A stretch of DNA of 21,512 bases. Source: Chitinophagaceae bacterium (lineage in GTDB: Bacteria; Bacteroidota; Bacteroidia; Chitinophagales; Chitinophagaceae). A program made the translations under genes and the position numbers. Below, piece by piece: positions 17,901 to 21,512 of this stretch; position 1 is the stretch's first letter; each line of letters begins with the position of its first letter. The stretch covers positions 1 through 21,512 of the forward strand of contig JADJVB010000003.1 of NCBI GenBank assembly GCA_016710745.1, in the 5' to 3' direction. The notes below the pieces were generated by a model that was not told the origin of the DNA, searched no databases, and worked only from the letters and a program-made list of their open reading frames with translations.

Positions 17901-18154
17901 ATGCCCTTAATCGAAATTTTAGGCCTGGTTGCCGGCACCATTACTTCCATAACTTTTTTGCCACAGGTGATCAAGGTATGGCAAACAAAATCGGCAAAAG
18001 ATCTTTCCCTGATGATGTTATTGCTGCTGATGCTTGGCGTTGTTTTGTGGTTAACCTATGGGTTGTTGATCATGAATCCGCTATTATTTATACCAACAGC
18101 ATGGTGCTTGCCATGAGTTTGATCTTATTGTATTTTAAACTTCGTTTTAAGTAG
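17901..18154 (+). CDS. SemiSWEET-family sugar transporter (one frameshift)
   Basis: With one base added near 18080-18084 this is an 84-aa, three-helix membrane protein, the standard size of SemiSWEET (MtN3/PQ-loop) transporters, which dimerise to pass sugars. It shows LVAGTITSITFLPQVIKVW with the PQ motif, the TKSAKDLSLMM segment, the second helix LGVVLWLTYGLLI and, after correction, the third helix TNSMVLAMSLILLYFKLRF. It starts 5 nt after the ABC exporter stop and is probably co-transcribed with it, though a functional link is not evident. As read, it stops early at 18116, losing helix 3. Confidence 0.87.
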
Positions 18155-18164
18155 GTTGTATCAT

Positions 18165-18200
18165 TTGTTACGAAACTCTATTGCGGCTTCAGTACCTTTG
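18165..18200 (+). promoter_or_regulatory. Bacteroidota-type promoter of the DUF983 gene
   Basis: TACCTTTG at 18193-18200 matches the TAnnTTTG -7 consensus exactly. TTG at 18165-18167 lies 25 nt upstream, slightly beyond the usual 17-23. The ATG at 18206 is only 5 nt after the box, so transcription would start at or next to the start codon, predicting a leaderless mRNA. Confidence 0.6.
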
Positions 18201-18205
18201 CAGGT

Positions 18206-18591
18206 ATGAGTGCTAAAAACCTACGCCCAATTATTACTGGAGTATATTCTCGATGAAATGCCCGAGATGCAGGCGTGGACCGATGTTTAACAACAATAAT
18301 CCGTTTAAAAGCCTGAAGCTGTCGAGTATATTTGATATGCCGGAGCGATGTGCTGTTTGCCGCCAAAAATATGACCTGGAAGATGGATTCTGGTTCGGTA
18401 CCGGGTATGTTGGTTATGCGCTGGCAGTGGCCGTTTCGGGTGTTACTTTTGTTGCCTGGCTTGTTTTGATCGGGATCTCAACCGACGATAACCGCATTTT
18501 CTGGTGGCTGGGTACCAATACAGCTATACTCGTCATCACACAACCCTGGCTGATGCGGTTGAGCCGCACCATCTATATTCGTTTTTTGTAA
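18206..18591 (+). CDS. DUF983 family zinc-ribbon membrane protein (one frameshift)
   Basis: I place the start at 18206 (MSAKKPTPNYYWSIF after adding one A in the run at 18214-18218), which restores the usual DUF983 N terminus; the frame as read only opens at the internal Met at 18253. The protein is 128 aa. Two CxxC pairs (C19/C22 in KCPRCRRG and C49/C52 in RCAVCRQKY) form a probable zinc site. EDGFWFGTGYVGYAL leads into the first of two transmembrane helices, and the second is in WWLGTNTAILVITQPWLMRL. The function of this common Bacteroidota and proteobacterial family is unknown. It is convergent with the DUF2721 gene across 43 bp. Confidence 0.88.
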
Positions 18592-18634
18592 AAACAGATC
18601 CGCATTATGAACAAACAGAACCAACCGAATTACA

Positions 18635-19074
18635 CTAGTCGTCGGCTTTTTTAAAAATATCGGTAAAAATATTTTCTTTATCCGGTTCTTCAATATCACT
18701 CAGCACCAGCTCAATGGCTTTGGTGCTTTTATTTATCCTAAAAGGGATAACATGATGGATAACAGTAAAAAAACCAGGCTGGCAGCAAATATCCAATGCG
18801 CCATCATGATCCAGTTTCGGTAAATGGCATACATACACAATACACAGCTTAAAAAACTCAGTACGCCAAAGGCCTGCATATACCGGATGAGGTTTAGCCG
18901 GGTGCGATATTTTTATCTGGCTGAGTACGTTCGGTTTTTTCGCCAATATGATAGTCGCTGTGCAGTTTACGCACCAGTGGAAGCCAGCGACAAAAAACGG
19001 TTAGTATAGGCCAGCATGAGCAGGGTGATAGCCGGGAAAAGTAATGCCGGGGTATTGATGTTGATCTCAATCAT
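18635..19074 (-). CDS. DUF2721 family membrane protein (about three frameshifts)
   Basis: The start at 19074 gives MIEININTPALLFPAITLLM, the characteristic DUF2721 opening, followed by LAYTNRFLSLAS. Later segments, recovered in other frames, are LVRKLHSDYHIGEKT, LIRYMQAFGVLSFLSCVLCM, WIFAASLVFLLLSIMLSLL and STKAIELVLSDIEEPDKEN. Together they give about 147 aa with three or so transmembrane helices and a charged cytoplasmic tail ending FKKADD. The breaks are near 18977-18982, 18901-18906 and 18738-18745. No member has a firm function that I know of. It heads away from the PAP2 pair on the same strand with an 82-bp gap and may or may not be co-transcribed. Confidence 0.77.
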
Positions 19075-19156
19075 GCGCTAAAGTACAATCAATAAATTAG
19101 TTTAAAGTGGCCGGTTTAATTAACGGAGTAAACCGCGTTTTTTTCGGAGATGAGAT

Positions 19157-20008
19157 TTAAAACCACCAACCGAGTGCAAAACCCAGCGGGAAATCAGACG
19201 CCCAATGAACCCCATTGCCGATCATCGACAAACCAATTAACCCCGCAATGGAATACCCACGGGTTTTATCCACCTGATCTCAGGATAATTTTCGCCAATA
19301 ATGAGTTACCGTGCTCACAAAGGTTGCAGGTGCCCCAGAAGGAAAGCATCTATACCTGGTTTTATTACCTTGGAAATCGCTCGGGCCGGGAAGGGCGCCA
19401 ACTGCCCCTGATCGCGGTTGACGTCGCTGGGGTTTTCGTGGCCGGTTGCATATTTGATCAACTGGGTGGCAGCACCCATCGTGATAAAGGCTTCAGTGAG
19501 CTGACTGGCTGTTTGCAATGCCCGATTATCTTTTGATCTTACCCAACACAAAAAAAGCCCGCGGCAAATAACATCGTGGACGATCCCTGCCCGAAATTAT
19601 AAAGCCGTATTCAGGTTGTTGGGCATTTTACCAAGATTGGTTTCTTACCACCGATATTCAATTAGACAATGAGGCGAAAAATCTTCCGCTGCCGAATGCC
19701 CGCCGAGGTTAACGTTGATTGCACGGAGTTGGCGATCACCTGGTCGGCCAGAAACAACACGGCCGTTGAGCCGCCAATGATGGCCGAGTCTTTAATTTGT
19801 TTTTTTTTTGAAAAAGAATTCCTGGTGAAACCCATAACATCTTTAGGGATATCGATAATAAAGAAAACAGTCTTGGTTTTCGGTAAGCCACTTTCTGAGG
19901 AGCCGCTATTGTAGTATCCCTGATTTCAATACTCAAGGAATCAGTGGATTGGAGAAAATAAAGGGTACCCGGCAGCAATAGCACCAAAGCGAGCAAAACA
20001 TTCTTCAT
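19157..20008 (-). CDS. PAP2-superfamily phosphatase A (many indels)
   Basis: The N terminus is clean: a signal peptide (MKNVLLALVLLLPGTLYFLQ), then STDSLSIEIRDTTIAAPQKV. Fragments in shifting frames follow the PAP2 (type 2 phosphatidic acid phosphatase) plan. DNRALQTASQLTEAFITMGA leads into motif 1, K-x6-(R)P, read as KYATGHENP with the Arg position altered. Motif 2 is PSGH, restored from DAFLLGH by one C at about 19349. Motif 3 is SMIGNGVHWASD near 19200-19240, and the end is FPLGFALGWWF before TAA at 19157-19159. It would dephosphorylate lipid or phosphoanhydride substrates at the periplasmic face. Its ATG overlaps the stop of the second PAP2 gene (ATGA). More than eight indels make the exact length uncertain, about 285 aa. 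Confidence 0.78.
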
Positions 20009-20610
20009 AGACGCGGTTTATTTTTTTTGCTTTCTGTTTTCTGTCTATCCCATTTCTGTGCTTTATAGGTAAAGGAAAGCACTTCCGGCTCCACAAGCCT
20101 CCAACATCGGAGGGTAATGTACACCCTGGTAAATACGGGCGTAACCCACACTGCCACCCATAAATAAGCGGGTACAATTACATACTGTTTTGGAAAATAA
20201 ACTTAATGTAGTGGCCGTTGTAAACGCGGCCGATGTTAGCCTGATGGAAACGAATAGCCGCCACCCGACTTAATTTGGTTATGGATGGAGTAATCCTCGT
20301 AGGGCCTGTTTCTTTGTAAAATTATTTTCCGGCGGGTGGGGGCAGCAGATAACAAAAAAAGCGCCCATCATATAAGCCGCATCTTTGTAATTGCTTATCC
20401 GTGCTTGATCAAACCACCGCAAGCACAGCTGCCGGTACTCGGGTTAACGAAGGTGACGCTGTTGGCATCAAACCTGCAAAAATTTGTTTTACCGAGACTT
20501 TGATGTTCATTGCAGATTTTACAATGTCAATATCTATATTCTGTGCGCGGATCTCCGACTGAAAGAAAATACAGATCAGTAACAGTAAATGGGTAAAAAA
20601 ATCGATTCAT
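20005..20610 (-). CDS. PAP2-superfamily phosphatase B (many indels)
   Basis: Starting at 20610 (MNRFF, then a hydrophobic LLLLICIFFQSEIRAQ signal), the pieces NIDIDIVKSA, KDAAYMMGAFFV, RNRPYEDYSIHNQIKSGGGY, SFPSG(H)TSAAFTTATTLSL, AYLWV, VGYAR, YQGVHYPSDV and SAFLTYKAQKW are read in different frames. These are the RP motif, the PSGHTS motif and the H-x3-D motif (GVHYPSD) of a compact PAP2 protein of about 200 aa, probably periplasmic or membrane-associated. It is a different subtype from its neighbour, with which it overlaps 4 nt (ATGA), indicating an operon. At least six indels interrupt it; the PSGH His codon itself is garbled around 20245. Confidence 0.75.
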
Positions 20611-20669
20611 GGATTACGGGTTATTGCAGTATCGTAAGATAATAGAATCTGTTCACCAACTGATAAATA

Positions 20670-21512
20670 ATGCGAAAGTTTCTTAACTCAGGTACATTCC
20701 TTTGCAAGTTGATTTCCGGCGTTTTTATTTTATTGAAGTATCGCTTTCCGGGCGCGGCGCTGATCTTTCACGAGGATATCGACCGGATGCAATCACCTGC
20801 TATACCAAACCAGGGAGATACTGCTGTTCATATTAATAAATTGTACACCCTTGATAAAGCGGCATTACCCGGATGCGCAAGATCAACCATTGCCAGTTGC
20901 CAAATGCCGTCGGCCGGTTGTTTTTCAATTTACGACGTTAGCTATCGGTGGCAAAGCTGTCATGCAGGTATTTGTTGATCCCGGCGGTGGCCGGATGCTG
21001 GAAACCAGGGGCGGTGCCGAATATTCGCAATAATTTTATGGGTTGGCTGGCTGCTTTTCATAATTCTTTTCACCTGGGGAAAGCAGGCGAGTGGCTGCTT
21101 GGTTTTTGCGGGGTGTTTTTGGTAAGTATCATCACCCGGTCTGTTTCTCTTCAGGAAGATATAGCTGCGGTGTTATTGTTCCAGGAAGAAGGTGTTCAAA
21201 AAAATAACCTGCATCAGGTCATCGACGTGTATGCCCTGATGTTTAACCTGTTGATAGCGGTTACTGGTTTCTGGATGCGGCGATATGTTTTCAAAAGAAT
21301 TTTAACCATTGATAACTATGAGCCGGTGCTTAAAACCTCGCGGCCATTGCCTTTCAGTTTTGATACAGCGATGCAAGACTGGCAAAAAAGTACCCCGATT
21401 TTACGGCCCTATAGTTTTTGTTTTGCGCAAAAGCAATGCCGGCAAAACAGCGGTTTATGGCAGCAGGCGTTCAAACGCCTATATTGCACTCAAAAAATTC
21501 GCGGATGCTGTT
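20670..21512 (+). CDS. PepSY-associated TM helix protein, N-terminal part (runs off window, several indels)
   Basis: The start MRKFLN at 20670 leads, across indels, into LISGVFI and GAALIFHEDIDRM, the first helix and its exit typical of PepSY-TM (PiuB-like, iron-regulated or siderophore-reduction associated) proteins. A PepSY-like segment follows (MQVFVDPGGGRMLETRG, equivalent to the VNPYTGxVL stretch). From about 21033 one frame stays open to the window end: NFMGWLAAFHNSFHLGKAG, EWLLGFCGVFLVSIIT, LHQVIDVYALMFNLLIAVTG, FWMRRYVF. The paired His residues (AFHNSFH, LHQV) are typical haem- or metal-liganding positions of this family. It is divergent from the PAP2 pair across 59 bp. The C-terminal part lies beyond 21512. 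Confidence 0.77.

Noticed and set aside
19150..19536. 128-codon plus-strand frame
   Set aside because: The opposite strand reads PAP2 motifs (PSGH region, GNGVHWASD, FPLGFALGWWF), so this frame is an antisense artefact.

Overview
The window reads as chromosomal DNA of a Bacteroidota bacterium, most likely of the Chitinophagaceae. The gene families (TPR hybrid histidine kinase, DUF983, DUF2721, SemiSWEET, ComM/YifB, secreted cyclophilin, PepSY-TM, OmpA-like small barrel), the scarcity of Shine-Dalgarno sites and a TAnnTTTG-type -7 box all point there. No rRNA, tRNA, CRISPR array or recognisable defence system was found.

Layout. 1-1.77 kb: an IS1182-family insertion sequence on the minus strand, its transposase broken by two 1-nt shifts, lying just beyond the 3' end of a LytTR response regulator. 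1.78-6.2 kb: a signalling cassette, with a minus-strand REC-LytTR regulator divergent from a plus-strand operon of TPR/HisKA/HATPase/REC hybrid kinase, stand-alone REC and stand-alone HPt. Together these are all the parts of a multistep His-Asp-His-Asp phosphorelay. 6.5-7.9 kb: secreted serine hydrolase (beta-lactamase fold). 8.1-8.7 kb: Cys-rich lipoprotein (minus). 9.3-11.05 kb: small outer-membrane barrel, small CutA-like protein and TerC membrane protein. 11.3-12.2 kb: secreted cyclophilin. 12.5-13.95 kb: secreted parallel beta-helix protein. 14.27-15.8 kb: ComM-type AAA+ ATPase. 16.06-18.6 kb: ABC exporter, SemiSWEET and DUF983 protein. 18.6-20.6 kb (minus): DUF2721 protein and two adjacent PAP2 phosphatases. 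20.67 kb to the end: N-terminal part of a PepSY-associated membrane protein.

The dominant technical feature is single-base indels, nearly all in homopolymers. They are sparse before about 16 kb and dense after it. Nearly every family after 16 kb can be rebuilt end to end once short G, A, C or T runs are adjusted, so I read them as low-coverage long-read errors rather than gene decay. I annotate the rebuilt genes as CDS and give the break positions.

Between genes there are several uncharacterised structured or repeated elements: paired 18-bp palindromes bracketing the phosphorelay operon, an 86-bp inverted-repeat element, two nested-arm regions flanking the cyclophilin gene, a shared repeat family at 11.16 and 14.0-14.1 kb, and a 22-bp tandem repeat with a complementary downstream arm. 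I found no clearly novel system. The best candidates for a second look are the phosphorelay cassette, the TerC neighbourhood and these intergenic elements.
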